64,000 bases of DNA from Variovorax sp. TBS-050B (GCF_029893635.1 NZ_JARXYR010000002.1:248001-312000); one strand, 5' to 3'. Positions 19,471 through 27,610 are shown, counted from the stretch's first letter. Notes: a model not told the origin generated them from the sequence alone. Numbers and translations: made by a program.

Positions 19471-19868
19471 TCGGCCCAGCCGGTGCTGATCTCGGTCTTC
19501 ACCTCGGTCATGAGCTTGTGCACCGGGCACTTGCCGGCCACCCGCATCAGCTCGTCGCGCTGCGCCTCGCTGAGCGCGCCGGTCACGCGCAGCTTGGTGT
19601 CGAGGCGGTAGGTGCCCTTGCGCTCCTCGCTGTCGTCGCGGTCGACCAGCACCTCGATGTCCTCCACCGGAATGCCCTTGCGGCGCGCGTAGATCAGCAC
19701 CGTGAGCGCCTTGCAGGCCGCGAGCGAGGCGTCGTAGAGGTCGTGCGGCTGGGGGCCGTCGTCGTTGCCGCCGCCTGCGGGCGAGGCATCGACGGCGATC
19801 TCGTGGTTGCGGATCTTGAGGATGTGGCGCGTGCCGGTGGTGCCGTCGCGGCGGATCGAGATGCTCAT
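19467..19868 (-). CDS. OsmC family peroxiredoxin-like protein
   Basis: 133 residues of the OsmC/Ohr fold. The two family cysteines are in LAACKALTVL (about residue 52) and GKCPVHKL (about residue 113), which together reduce organic hydroperoxides in studied members. The DGPQPHDLYDASLAAC stretch is typical. It sits convergent to the HxlR gene with a four-base overlap. An HxlR regulator beside an OsmC protein suggests a thiol or electrophile stress theme. Confidence 0.88.
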   Translation of the reverse strand: MSISIRRDGTTGTRHILKIRNHEIAVDASPAGGGNDDGPQPHDLYDASLAACKALTVLIYARRKGIPVEDIEVLVDRDDSEERKGTYRLDTKLRVTGALSEAQRDELMRVAGKCPVHKLMTEVKTEISTGWAD

Positions 19869-19929
19869 GGTGCGGTTCGCGGGTGGTGGATCACGCCGCC
19901 GATCGTAGCCGCGGGGCGCGCGCCGGCGC

Positions 19930-20397
19930 TCAGCGATCCGTCGCGAGCACCAGCGTCTCCTTGATCTCCTCCATCACCACGTAGCTGTGCGACTCCGCCG
20001 CCACCGGCAGCTTCTTGAGGATGTCGCCGAGCAGATGCCGGTATTCGCTCATGCCGCTCAGGCGCGCCTTCACGAGGTAGTCGAAGCTGCCCGAGACGAG
20101 GTGGCATTCGAGCACCTCGGGCATGTGCAGCAGTTCCTTGCGCACCTTGTCGAACACGTCGCCCGACTTGGCCGAGAGCTTGATCTCGACGAACACCAGC
20201 AGCGTCTTGCCGAGCGCCTCGGGCGCGACGTGCGCGTGGTAGCCGGTGATGACGCCCTCGCGCTCCATGCGCTTCACGCGCTCGGCGCAGGGCGAGGCCG
20301 AGAGGCCGATGCGCTCCGCGAGTTCGGTCATGGCGATGCGGCCCTGGCGCTGCAGCACGTCGAGGATCTTGCGGTCGATGCGGTCGAGTTCGGGCAT
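19930..20397 (-). CDS. Lrp/AsnC-family regulator next to dadA
   Basis: 155 residues. The N-terminal helix-turn-helix (LDRIDRKILDVLQRQGRI, then AERIGLSASPCAERVKRM) and the C-terminal RAM ligand domain are full length. It is divergent from dadA and most likely regulates it in response to an amino acid, as Lrp-type DadR proteins do. The intergenic region has four ATTC steps (20477, 20491, 20500, 20510), the last three about one helical turn apart. Confidence 0.92.
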   Translation of the reverse strand: MPELDRIDRKILDVLQRQGRIAMTELAERIGLSASPCAERVKRMEREGVITGYHAHVAPEALGKTLLVFVEIKLSAKSGDVFDKVRKELLHMPEVLECHLVSGSFDYLVKARLSGMSEYRHLLGDILKKLPVAAESHSYVVMEEIKETLVLATDR

Positions 20398-20525
20398 TTC
20401 ACTTCGCGCGCGGTCCGGCGCGGCTCCTGGCAGCGGTTTTCACCGCGGAAGGCTTTATTTCGGTGGAATCCACTGCATTCTGACCCGTAAATTCAGCGTA
20501 TTCACCTTCATTCTGGTAAATACCC

Positions 20526-21827
20526 ATGAAAGTCCTCGTTCTCGGCGGCGGCGTGATCGGCACCACGACGGCCTACTACCTCGCGCGCTCCGGTGCCGAA
20601 GTGACGCTGCTCGACCGGCAGCCCGGTCCGGCCGAGGAAACCAGCTTCGGCAACGCGGGCCAGGTGTCGCCGGGCTACTCGACGCCGTGGGCCGCGCCTG
20701 GCATTCCGCTCAAGGCGCTGAAGTGGATGTTCCAGAAGCATGCGCCGCTGTCGATCCGCCCCGACGGCACGCTGTTCCAGCTGCGCTGGATGGCCGCGAT
20801 GCTGCGCAACTGCTCGCCCGAGCGCTATGCGGTCAACAAGGAACGCATGATGCGCGTGGCCGAGTACAGCCGCCGCTGCCTGCAGCAGTTGCGTGCCGAC
20901 ACCGGGCTGCAGTACGAGCACCGCACCGGCGGCACGCTGCAGCTCTTCCGCACGCAGGCCCAGCTCGACGCGGTGCAGCGCGACATCGCGGTGCTCGAGG
21001 AATGCGGCGTGCCCTACGAACTGCTCGACCGCGATGCCCTGGCCCGCGTCGAGCCCGCGCTCGCGGGCGCGCGCGACCGGCTCGCGGGCGGCCTGCGGCT
21101 GCCGAACGACGAAACCGGCGACTGCCACCTGTTCACGCGCGGCCTGGCCGAGATCGCGCGCGGCCTGGGCGTGGACTTCCGCTTCGGCCAGGCGGTCGAG
21201 GCGCTCGAGACCGTGGGCGACCGCATCACCGGCGTGCGCACCACGACTGGCAAGATCCTCACGGCCGACCGCTACGTGATGGCCTTCGGCAGCTACTCGC
21301 GCGCGGCCGTCGCCGCGCTCGGCCTCGACATTCCGGTGTACCCGGTCAAGGGCTATTCGCTGACCGTGCCGCTGGTCGACGAATCGCTGGCGCCGCAGTC
21401 GACGGTGCTCGACGAGACCTACAAGGTGGCCGTGACGCGCTTCGACAACCGCATCCGCGTGGGCGGCATGGCCGAGCTCGGCGGCTTCGACCTGAGCCTC
21501 AATCCGCAGCGCCGCGCCACGCTCGAGAAAGTGGTGAGCGACCTGTTCCCGGGCGGCGACCTGCCGCGCGCGAGCTTCTGGACCGGCCTGCGCCCGATGA
21601 CGCCCGACAGCACGCCGATCATCGGCGCCACGCGCCATGCGAACCTGTTCCTCAACACCGGCCACGGCACCCTGGGCTGGACCATGGCCTGCGGCTCGGG
21701 CAAGCTGATCGCCGACATCGTGACGGGGCAGCGCCCGGAGATCCGCACCGATGGGCTGGCGATGGATCGCTACGAGGCGCAGTCCACGCGCTTGCGTGGC
21801 GGGCGCCCTGCTGCTGCGACGGCCTGA
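20526..21827 (+). CDS. dadA: D-amino acid dehydrogenase (small subunit type)
   Basis: 433 residues. It is a membrane-associated FAD enzyme that oxidises D-amino acids, mainly D-alanine, to 2-oxo acids. The N-terminal FAD motif [21 protein letters not shown] spans residues 3-23. [18 protein letters not shown] and the C-terminal [12 protein letters not shown] and [14 protein letters not shown] stretches are hallmarks of DadA. It stands alone, with no racemase dadX nearby, and is followed by repeat copy 3. Confidence 0.96.
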   Translation: MKVLVLGGGVIGTTTAYYLARSGAEVTLLDRQPGPAEETSFGNAGQVSPGYSTPWAAPGIPLKALKWMFQKHAPLSIRPDGTLFQLRWMAAMLRNCSPERYAVNKERMMRVAEYSRRCLQQLRADTGLQYEHRTGGTLQLFRTQAQLDAVQRDIAVLEECGVPYELLDRDALARVEPALAGARDRLAGGLRLPNDETGDCHLFTRGLAEIARGLGVDFRFGQAVEALETVGDRITGVRTTTGKILTADRYVMAFGSYSRAAVAALGLDIPVYPVKGYSLTVPLVDESLAPQSTVLDETYKVAVTRFDNRIRVGGMAELGGFDLSLNPQRRATLEKVVSDLFPGGDLPRASFWTGLRPMTPDSTPIIGATRHANLFLNTGHGTLGWTMACGSGKLIADIVTGQRPEIRTDGLAMDRYEAQSTRLRGGRPAAATA

Positions 21828-21831
21828 GAAA

Positions 21832-21957
21832 GCGGGGGCAGAACGCAGAGGTCGCGAAGGTTCCGCAAAAGTCGCTAAGAAATCCAGAAGATTTTTCGAG
21901 GTCTTCTTCTGCGACCTCTGCGAGACTTTTGTCTTCCTTCTGCGTTCGGCTGCCCGC
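21832..21957. repeat. palindromic intergenic repeat, family 1, copy 3
   Basis: It lies between the convergent dadA and Rieske genes. AACGCAGA at the left pairs with TCTGCGTT at the right (21939-21946), extended by GCGGG..GCAG against CTGC..CCCGC. The right half is nearly identical to copies 2 and 4. Confidence 0.8.
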
Positions 21958-21965
21958 TCCCGCCT

Positions 21966-23024
21966 TCAAGCAGCTTCCATCCCGCGATACACCTCCGCCT
22001 CCCCGTGCCGCGCAAGCAGCTGCATCAGGTGCTTGCGGATCAGCATGCCCGGCCGGTCCGAGTCCATCGAGTACTCCACGCCGCGGCGGCGCGTGTCGAC
22101 CACCGCGTCGGGGTCGGTCGATTCGAGGATGTCCTTGTCCTCGCGCGTGATCTCCTCGTCGAAGTCGATCAGCATCCGGGCCGCGCAATCGGCCTCGGTG
22201 TCGTTGCGGAACAGCCATTGGCACAGCTGCATGCGCGTGTCGTCGATCGGCGTGAAGCAGTTGATGATGATGTGGCGCACGCCGCTCGGGTATTCGATGT
22301 CGAGCCGGCGTGAGAACGGCATGAAGTAGGCGTTGCGCATGTGGCGCGTGGTGATCGGATCGGTCACGCCGCTGATCGCGTGGAACTTCACCGGATTCGT
22401 CGCCTCGATGACCGTCTCGGCGTGGAAGCCGTTCGCGTTCTCCACCAGTTCGTACCGGCTCGGCTTCGGGCTCGCGGCCACGCCGAAGGTGGCGCGGTGC
22501 ACGAAGCTGAAGTGCGAGTTGTCGAACGAGTTCTCGAGCGCGCGCAGCGGGCTGGTCTGCCACTCCTCGTAGAACTGGAAGATGGTGCGGTAGGCCGGAT
22601 CGTCGAACTCCGGGATCTCGGGGATGTCGGCGATCGGTTCCTCCAGCGCCACCCAGGCGTAGCCGTAGCGCGCCGTGCAGCGGTAGGCGGTGGTGCGGTA
22701 GTCGGGCGAGATCGGCCGGTCGGGCTCGTACTGCGGAATGCGGATCACCTGGCCGCTGCGGTCGTAGGTCCAGCCGTGGTAGCCGCACTGGATCGCGCCC
22801 TGGCCGCAGGCGCGGCCCTCGGCATTCACGCACCAGCCCTTCGAGAGCTTCGCGGTGCGGTGGCAGCAGCGGTCGCGCAGCGCGGCGGGCTGGCCCTCGG
22901 CATCGAGGAAGAGGACGATGTCTTCGCCGAGCAGCTTGAAAGGTCGTGGGCCATCGGCAAGCGCGGTGAGCGGCATGACGGCATGCCAGAACTTGCGGAA
23001 GACGGGTTGTCGGGTGACGAGCAT
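21966..23024 (-). CDS. Rieske [2Fe-2S] ring-hydroxylating oxygenase
   Basis: 352 residues. The N-terminal Rieske centre has CxH in DRCCHRTAKLSKG and CxxH in IQCGYHGW. The two halves are about seven residues further apart than usual, with two extra cysteines between. The catalytic iron site is DNSHFSFVH (D-x2-H-x4-H) near residue 170. It resembles VanA/phthalate-type single-subunit oxygenases, and no reductase gene is adjacent. Its leader carries an NMT1-motif riboswitch, so purine oxidation (as for HpxD of Klebsiella) is the favoured role, by inference. AAGGAG precedes ATG 23024. Confidence 0.88.
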   Translation of the reverse strand: MLVTRQPVFRKFWHAVMPLTALADGPRPFKLLGEDIVLFLDAEGQPAALRDRCCHRTAKLSKGWCVNAEGRACGQGAIQCGYHGWTYDRSGQVIRIPQYEPDRPISPDYRTTAYRCTARYGYAWVALEEPIADIPEIPEFDDPAYRTIFQFYEEWQTSPLRALENSFDNSHFSFVHRATFGVAASPKPSRYELVENANGFHAETVIEATNPVKFHAISGVTDPITTRHMRNAYFMPFSRRLDIEYPSGVRHIIINCFTPIDDTRMQLCQWLFRNDTEADCAARMLIDFDEEITREDKDILESTDPDAVVDTRRRGVEYSMDSDRPGMLIRKHLMQLLARHGEAEVYRGMEAA

Positions 23025-23068
23025 GCGGGAACTCCTTCTGTGGCGCGTGGGGGTACGAACGAACCTGA

Positions 23069-23110
23069 AAGAGCAATTTCCCGCCGCAAGGGCTGAACGC
23101 TTCTACTCTG
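23069..23110 (-). promoter_or_regulatory. NMT1-motif (xanthine-I) riboswitch, Rieske side
   Basis: Read leftward the leader has AGAG, then UAGAAGCGUUCAG, a short apical stem region (CCCUUGCGGCGG), then GGAAAUUG and CUCU, so AGAG and CUCU form the closing stem. The two conserved blocks are identical to those of the opposite-strand copy at 23191-23252 and match the NMT1 RNA motif as I remember it. Its 3' side ends 33 bases before the AAGGAG of the Rieske gene. The apical stem is shorter than in the other copy. Confidence 0.78.
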
Positions 23111-23190
23111 CGCCGCCTGCCATGCAAGTTGCGCGCCCGCATTGTGCCGCAGCGGTCGCACGCTGGCATGCGTCGTGCATGAACCGCCGC

Positions 23191-23252
23191 AAGAGTAGAA
23201 GCGTTCAGCAGCGCACGCACCACGATCGTGCGCCCGCCCGGAAATTGCTCTT
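23191..23252 (+). promoter_or_regulatory. NMT1-motif (xanthine-I) riboswitch, binding-protein side
   Basis: A closing stem AAGAG (23191-23195) with CUCUU (23248-23252), the conserved block UAGAAGCGUUCAG (23196-23208), a perfect apical stem GCGCACG (23211-23217) with CGUGCGC (23227-23233), and the second conserved block GGAAAUUG (23240-23247). This is the architecture of the xanthine- and urate-sensing NMT1 RNA, named for the NMT1-domain genes it precedes, as it does here. Just downstream, CCUCC (23259-23263) can pair with GGAGG (23274-23278). Confidence 0.85.
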
Positions 23253-23308
23253 GAGGCACCTCCCGCCACCGCAGGAGGGATCAAGACCCATGACCCCGAG
23301 GCCCCACG

Positions 23309-24331
23309 ATGCAACGCCGCTTCTTCCTTGCCGCCGCAGCCACCCTCGCCGCCCCCGCCGTGCTCGCGCAGGGCGGCCCCCGGCTCACCCCGCTCAAGTT
23401 CACGCTCGACTTCCGCATCAATGGCCAGACCGCGCCCTTCTTCCTCGCGCAGGCCAGGGGCTACTACCGCGACGAGGGCCTCGACGTCGCCATCGACACC
23501 GGCGCGGGTTCGGTCGCCTCGATCACGCGCATCGCGAGCGGCGTGTACCAGATGGGCCTGGGCGACATCAGTTCGCTGGTCGAATTCAACGCACAGAATC
23601 CGGGCACGCCGATGGTGCAGGCGGTCTACCAGTACTACAACCGCGCACCGTTCGTGATCATCGGCCGCAGGGACCGCGGCATCACGGGCGACTTCAAGAG
23701 CCTCGCGGGCAAGAAGGTGGCCGCGGCCGCCGTCGAGTCGACCCGGCGCGCATGGCCGATGGTGGCGCGCAAGCAGGGCATGCGCGCCGATGCCTTCCAG
23801 TGGCAGACCACCGACTTCAGCGCACGCGACAACGTGATGGTGCGCGGCGACGTCGATGCGGCGACCTACTTCCACGATTCGGCGATCTCGCTCTTCGCGC
23901 GCATGAAGGCCGACGATCTCTCGGTGCTGCGCTATGCCGATGCCGGCGTCAACCTCTACGGCAACGCGATCCTCGCGAGCAGCAACCTCGTGGCGCAGAA
24001 TCCCGCGCTGGTGGCCGCCTTCCTGCGCGCCACCAACCGCGCGATCGTCGAGACCTTCGCCGACCCGGGCCCCAGCATTGCCGCGATGCGCCAGCGCGAA
24101 CCCATCCTGGACGAGAAGATCGAACGCGAGCGCTGGAGCGTCACGGCGCAGTACGTGGGCGCCGCCGACACGCGCGGCCACGGCCTGGGCGACATCCGCA
24201 AGCTCACGCTGGAGCAGCAGGTCGACGAGGTCGTCGACGTATTCGGCCTCAAGGTCAAGCCCGCGTCCGACGCGATCTTCAATTCGTCGATGCTGCCATC
24301 GCGCAACGAACGCAACCTTCCCAAGGCATGA
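23309..24331 (+). CDS. ABC transporter substrate-binding protein, NMT1/THI5-like (locus B)
   Basis: 340 residues. The signal peptide ends at AVLAQ (about residue 22). The mature protein is a paralogue of the one at 11695 (FTLDFRINGQTAPFFLAQ at the same place as FQLDWRFEGPAALFLHPA). No ATPase or permease gene follows, so it must borrow a membrane complex, perhaps that of locus A. The ATG at 23309 has only a weak GAGG site. A stronger AGGAGGG at 23273-23279 faces an out-of-frame ATG at 23290. The xanthine riboswitch upstream points to a purine ligand. Confidence 0.92.
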   Translation: MQRRFFLAAAATLAAPAVLAQGGPRLTPLKFTLDFRINGQTAPFFLAQARGYYRDEGLDVAIDTGAGSVASITRIASGVYQMGLGDISSLVEFNAQNPGTPMVQAVYQYYNRAPFVIIGRRDRGITGDFKSLAGKKVAAAAVESTRRAWPMVARKQGMRADAFQWQTTDFSARDNVMVRGDVDAATYFHDSAISLFARMKADDLSVLRYADAGVNLYGNAILASSNLVAQNPALVAAFLRATNRAIVETFADPGPSIAAMRQREPILDEKIERERWSVTAQYVGAADTRGHGLGDIRKLTLEQQVDEVVDVFGLKVKPASDAIFNSSMLPSRNERNLPKA

Positions 24332-24338
24332 ACCCGGC

Positions 24339-24863
24339 ATGAATTTCAGCAGCAACAGTTCCACCACCCTTCCCGAGGAAAGCACGCTCGACGAACGCGA
24401 CGAGCGCTACCTGCGCAAGGCCATCGTCTGGTCGCATGCGGCGCGGCGCCGCGGCAACCGGCCCTTCGGCTCGGTGATCGTCTCGGCCGAGGGCGAGGTG
24501 CTCGCCGAGGCCGCCAACAGCAACCACGAGACCGGCGACTGCACTGCGCACGCCGAGGTCAACGCGCTGCGCGCGCTCGCGGGCCGCGGCCTCACGCGCG
24601 AGGCGCTCGCGGGCGCCACCCTCTACGCCTCGGGCGAGCCCTGCGTGATGTGCGCGGGCGCGATCTTCTGGTCGAACATCGGCCGCGTGGTGTTCGGCAT
24701 CGACGCGGAGCGGCTGCGCGTGTTCCGCGGCGAGCGGCAGGACCAGCGCGACGCCGAACTGTCGTGCCGCGACGTGTTCCGCGCCTCCCCGCATCCGATC
24801 GAATGCATCGGCCCCGCGCTGCTGGACGAGGCCGCCGCCGCGCACGATGGTGCCTGGAAGTAG
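24339..24863 (+). CDS. nucleoside/nucleobase deaminase (locus B)
   Basis: 174 residues. Zinc deaminase fold with catalytic HAE in TAHAEVNALRAL, the second zinc motif PCVMCAGAIFW, and NRPFGSVIV in the substrate pocket region. It starts seven bases after the binding-protein stop, so it shares the riboswitch-controlled transcript. Guanine deaminase (giving xanthine) would fit the context best. Other bases cannot be excluded. It resembles the locus A deaminase in the SNIGRVVFG / ANIGRVVYG stretch. Confidence 0.9.
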   Translation: MNFSSNSSTTLPEESTLDERDERYLRKAIVWSHAARRRGNRPFGSVIVSAEGEVLAEAANSNHETGDCTAHAEVNALRALAGRGLTREALAGATLYASGEPCVMCAGAIFWSNIGRVVFGIDAERLRVFRGERQDQRDAELSCRDVFRASPHPIECIGPALLDEAAAAHDGAWK

Positions 24864-24888
24864 CATGGCGGGCGCATAGACTCGCCCG

Positions 24889-25719
24889 ATGCCCTGGCAC
24901 GCCCATCTCCATCTCGACTACCGACGGGAAGCCGCGCGCACCGTCGCGCGCTTCCGCCACGACGGGCCGCTGCGCATCCTGCAGAGCCTCTATCCCGAAG
25001 GCGATGCGGTCTGCCACAACGTGCTCGTGCATCCGCCCGGCGGTCTCGTGGGCGGCGACACGCTGGAGATCGCGATCGAGGCCGCGGACGGCAGCCACGG
25101 CCTCGTCACCACGCCCGGCGCCTCGCGCTTCTACCGATCCGAAGGCGAGCTGGCGCTGCAGCGCACGCACATCCGGCTCGCGCGCGGCGCCCGGCTCGAA
25201 TGGCTGCCGCTCGAAGCCATCTGCTACAGCGGCTGCCATGCCGAGAACCGCCTCGTGATCGAGGCCGCGCCCGGCGCCGAGCTGATCGGCTGGGACGTCA
25301 CGGCCCTGGGCCTGCCTAATGCCCAGCAGCCCTTCGAGCGCGGCAGCTACCTGCAGCACATCGAGGTGCCCGGCGTGTGGCTCGAACGCGGCCGCATCGA
25401 CGCGGCCGACCAGCGGCTGCTGCAGAGTCCGCTGGGCTTCGGCGGCCACCGGTGCATCGCTTCGCTGTTTTTCGTCGCGGGCACGCCGGCCGAGCGCGCA
25501 CGGCGCGAGGCGCTGCTCGCGCTCGCGCGCGAGGCCATCGATGCGCACGGCCTCGCGCAGAGCGCGGGCGCGACCAGCCCGCATGCCGAGATCGTGCTGC
25601 TGCGCGTGCTCGCGCCCGTGGTCGAGCCGGCGATGCAGCTGCTGCGTCAGGTGTGGCAGGCGTGGCGTGCCGAGCTCTGGCGGCTGCCCCCGAGCACCCC
25701 GCGCATTTGGTCCACCTGA
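24889..25719 (+). CDS. ureD: urease accessory protein UreD
   Basis: 276 residues, the usual length of UreD/UreH, which scaffolds nickel insertion into urease with UreF and UreG. Typical stretches are PPGGLVGGDTLEI near residue 50, TTPGASRFYRS near 76 and EAICYSGCHAENRL near 112. It lies 25 bases after the deaminase and may be part of the same transcript. No structural or other accessory urease gene follows; the next gene faces it three bases away. So here ureD is cut off from the normal ureDABCEFG order. Confidence 0.93.
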   Translation: MPWHAHLHLDYRREAARTVARFRHDGPLRILQSLYPEGDAVCHNVLVHPPGGLVGGDTLEIAIEAADGSHGLVTTPGASRFYRSEGELALQRTHIRLARGARLEWLPLEAICYSGCHAENRLVIEAAPGAELIGWDVTALGLPNAQQPFERGSYLQHIEVPGVWLERGRIDAADQRLLQSPLGFGGHRCIASLFFVAGTPAERARREALLALAREAIDAHGLAQSAGATSPHAEIVLLRVLAPVVEPAMQLLRQVWQAWRAELWRLPPSTPRIWST

Positions 25720-25722
25720 GCG

Positions 25723-26559
25723 CTACGCGGCCTTGGGCTCGGGGATGATGGCGGTCAATGCGAAGTCCACCAGGTGCAGCCAGGTGGACTCCATCCGCAT
25801 GATGCTGTGATGGTCGGAGCCCGGCACGGTCTGCACGCAGATCGGCGTGGGCCAGGCGGCGATGAGCTTGTCGGAACGCTCGGGCAGCACGACGTCGTCG
25901 CGCTCGGCCAGCAGCACCTGCGTCTTGGCCGCCACTTCCTTGCAGTGCGCGAGCGAATTGAAGCGGTTGCGCAGCAGCAGCGAGAGCGGCACCAGCGGAA
26001 AGCGCCGCTTCGCCACCTCGAGGATCGAATCGTAGGGCGTGACCAGTTGCAGGCTCGCGAAGTCCTGCCGCGCCACCAGCTGGATCGCAACCCCGGTGCC
26101 GAGGCTGCGCCCCACCACGTGCAGCCGGGCGAGCGGAAAGGCCTTGCGCAGGTGGCTGGCGAACTGCGCCGCATCGGCCACGGAGGCGATCTCCGAGGGA
26201 TGCCCTTCGGAATCGGCCACGCCGCGGTAGTTGACCGCCGCGAAGCCGAAGCCCTCGGGCAGCCAGTGCAGCGCCTGCGCGGTGGCGCGCACGTCCTCGC
26301 CGCGGCCCGCGAAGTAGATGAACAGGTCGCGCAGCGCTTCTTCGCCCTGCGGGTGGTAGACGTAGCCGCGGACCATGCCGCCCGGCACGGTGTGCGAATA
26401 GGTGGAGAAGTCGTCCGACAGATGGACCACCGGCAGCCTGCGCGCGTCGAAGAGGATGTGTCCCTGCCGTGTGGCGAGCAGCGTCCAGTAGGCGGCGATG
26501 CCGCCGAGGGCCGCGGCCGAAGCCGAGAGTGCGATGCGAAATGCTTTGTTGCGGGACAA
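25723..26559 (-). CDS. alpha/beta hydrolase
   Basis: 278 residues. An N-terminal hydrophobic anchor (about 8-28) is followed by an alpha/beta hydrolase domain. The nucleophile elbow is VVGRSLGTGVA (Ser near residue 148), the acid is likely in ERDDVVLP, and the histidine is in GSDHHSIM. It belongs to the BEM46/YqiA-like group. No ATG fits. TTG 26559 with GGAG six bases upstream is the best start. The substrate is unknown. Confidence 0.82.
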   Translation of the reverse strand: MSRNKAFRIALSASAAALGGIAAYWTLLATRQGHILFDARRLPVVHLSDDFSTYSHTVPGGMVRGYVYHPQGEEALRDLFIYFAGRGEDVRATAQALHWLPEGFGFAAVNYRGVADSEGHPSEIASVADAAQFASHLRKAFPLARLHVVGRSLGTGVAIQLVARQDFASLQLVTPYDSILEVAKRRFPLVPLSLLLRNRFNSLAHCKEVAAKTQVLLAERDDVVLPERSDKLIAAWPTPICVQTVPGSDHHSIMRMESTWLHLVDFALTAIIPEPKAA

Positions 26560-26603
26560 GTTCTGCTCCAGAAGATGCGGTGGCCGGATGCGCGACTGCG
26601 GGT

Positions 26604-26951
26604 CTATTTTCTGCAGTCGCCGCCGACGCTCACCGTCCCGTCCTTGCACTCGGTCAGGATGGGCTCGTCTTGCGCGGAAGCAGGTGCCGCCCGCGGCGCG
26701 GCCGCCGCATCGGATGCCGCGGCGCCATCGCGCTGGTAGACGATCTTCCGCGTGCCCAGGTCGCAGCTGCCGACCACCTGGCCGGCGGCCTGTGCATTGG
26801 CATCGACGGTGAGCACGGCGAAGCGCGCCACGCCGGCCGCGGCGATCTTCGACTCGATCTGGGCGCGCAGGGCTTCGCAGCCCTCCGCGGCGTGGACGGC
26901 GCCCGCGCAGGCGAGCGCGAGCACGAGAAAAATCGATCGGGGGTGGGTCAT
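26604..26951 (-). CDS. DUF1161 family exported protein
   Basis: 115 residues. Signal peptide 1-22 (ending VHAAE). The body has the DUF1161 pattern: EGCEALRAQIESKIAAAGV, then GQVVGSCDLGTRKIVYQR, with paired cysteines. An alanine-rich linker leads to a second cysteine pair near the end. The function is unknown. It shares strand and direction with the hydrolase, 44 bases downstream. Confidence 0.82.
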   Translation of the reverse strand: MTHPRSIFLVLALACAGAVHAAEGCEALRAQIESKIAAAGVARFAVLTVDANAQAAGQVVGSCDLGTRKIVYQRDGAAASDAAAAPRAAPASAQDEPILTECKDGTVSVGGDCRK

Positions 26952-27071
26952 GGGGCTGCCTCTTCGCGAGGAATGTGAGCGCCGAGTCTAGCCCCCTCCC
27001 TTCCCGGCGCGCTGCCGGACACTTCCCCGCGCGGCTGCCGGAAACCGTCGGCTCCGGCAGCGGCGCCTTGC

Positions 27072-27491
27072 TCATTCGCAGGCGTTGAGGCCGGCGGGCG
27101 ACTGGCGCAGCCGGTTGAGGAAAGTGAGCTGGACCCGGGCGGTGTCGCTGCCCTGCGATGCGGCGCGCAGCATCCAGCGGCGCGCCTCGCAGCGGTTCGC
27201 CTTCACGGCCGGCCCGTAGAGCGTCGGCCCGGCCAGCAGCACCATGCCGAGCATCTCCTGCGCCCCCGGATGGCCTTCGACGGCCGCCTGCCGCAGCTCG
27301 GCGAGCATGGCCGGGTAGTCGCGCGCGGCCTGCGCCTCGAGTGCGAGCTGGAAGCGCTGCTCGGCGTACAGCGTCGCCTCGCGCCCCGGCGGCTCCGCCA
27401 CCGCGAGCGCCGCGGCGACGCACAGCACGGCCGAAAGAAGAATGCGCCAGCGCAGCGACCAGCTTGCGACCTGAGCGAGTTCGGATGCCAT
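27072..27491 (-). CDS. Sel1/TPR-like repeat protein, membrane-anchored
   Basis: 139 residues. One N-terminal membrane segment or signal (about 14-32) is followed by helical repeats (ARDYPAMLAELRQAAVEGHP, then GAQEMLGMVLL) that fit Sel1-like repeats, and a C-terminal cysteine. The function is unknown. A 6-base dyad (ACGATG-5-CATCGT, 27513-27529) lies just upstream of its start. Confidence 0.65.
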   Translation of the reverse strand: MASELAQVASWSLRWRILLSAVLCVAAALAVAEPPGREATLYAEQRFQLALEAQAARDYPAMLAELRQAAVEGHPGAQEMLGMVLLAGPTLYGPAVKANRCEARRWMLRAASQGSDTARVQLTFLNRLRQSPAGLNACE

Positions 27492-27572
27492 CGATGGACT
27501 CCACCATTCGTTACGATGGCATGCATCGTGGCAGCGGCAGAGCGTGCGAAGAAGCCGGATTTCGCGCAGGCA

Positions 27573-27593
27573 GGCTCAGCCCGCGCCTGAGCC
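27573..27593. terminator. hairpin downstream of TonB receptor gene
   Basis: GGCTCAG (27573-27579) pairs with CTGAGCC (27587-27593) around a seven-base loop. It lies just past the stop of the receptor gene (minus strand). There is no U-tract, so a terminator role is only suggested. Confidence 0.4.
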
Positions 27594-27610
27594 CGGCGCC
27601 CGGTGCAGGC

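Noticed and set aside
23164..23179. Sigma-54-like TGGCATG..GTGCA between the two riboswitches
   Set aside because: The GG-N10-GC spacing fits, but two core positions differ, and in this G+C-rich DNA such matches are common. Not listed as a promoter.
23290..24342. ATG 23290 with the strong AGGAGGG site as start of a different protein
   Set aside because: The frame gives an Arg/Pro-rich sequence without motifs. The overlapping frame from 23309 encodes a signal peptide and a complete binding protein. The strong site may reflect riboswitch-linked control.
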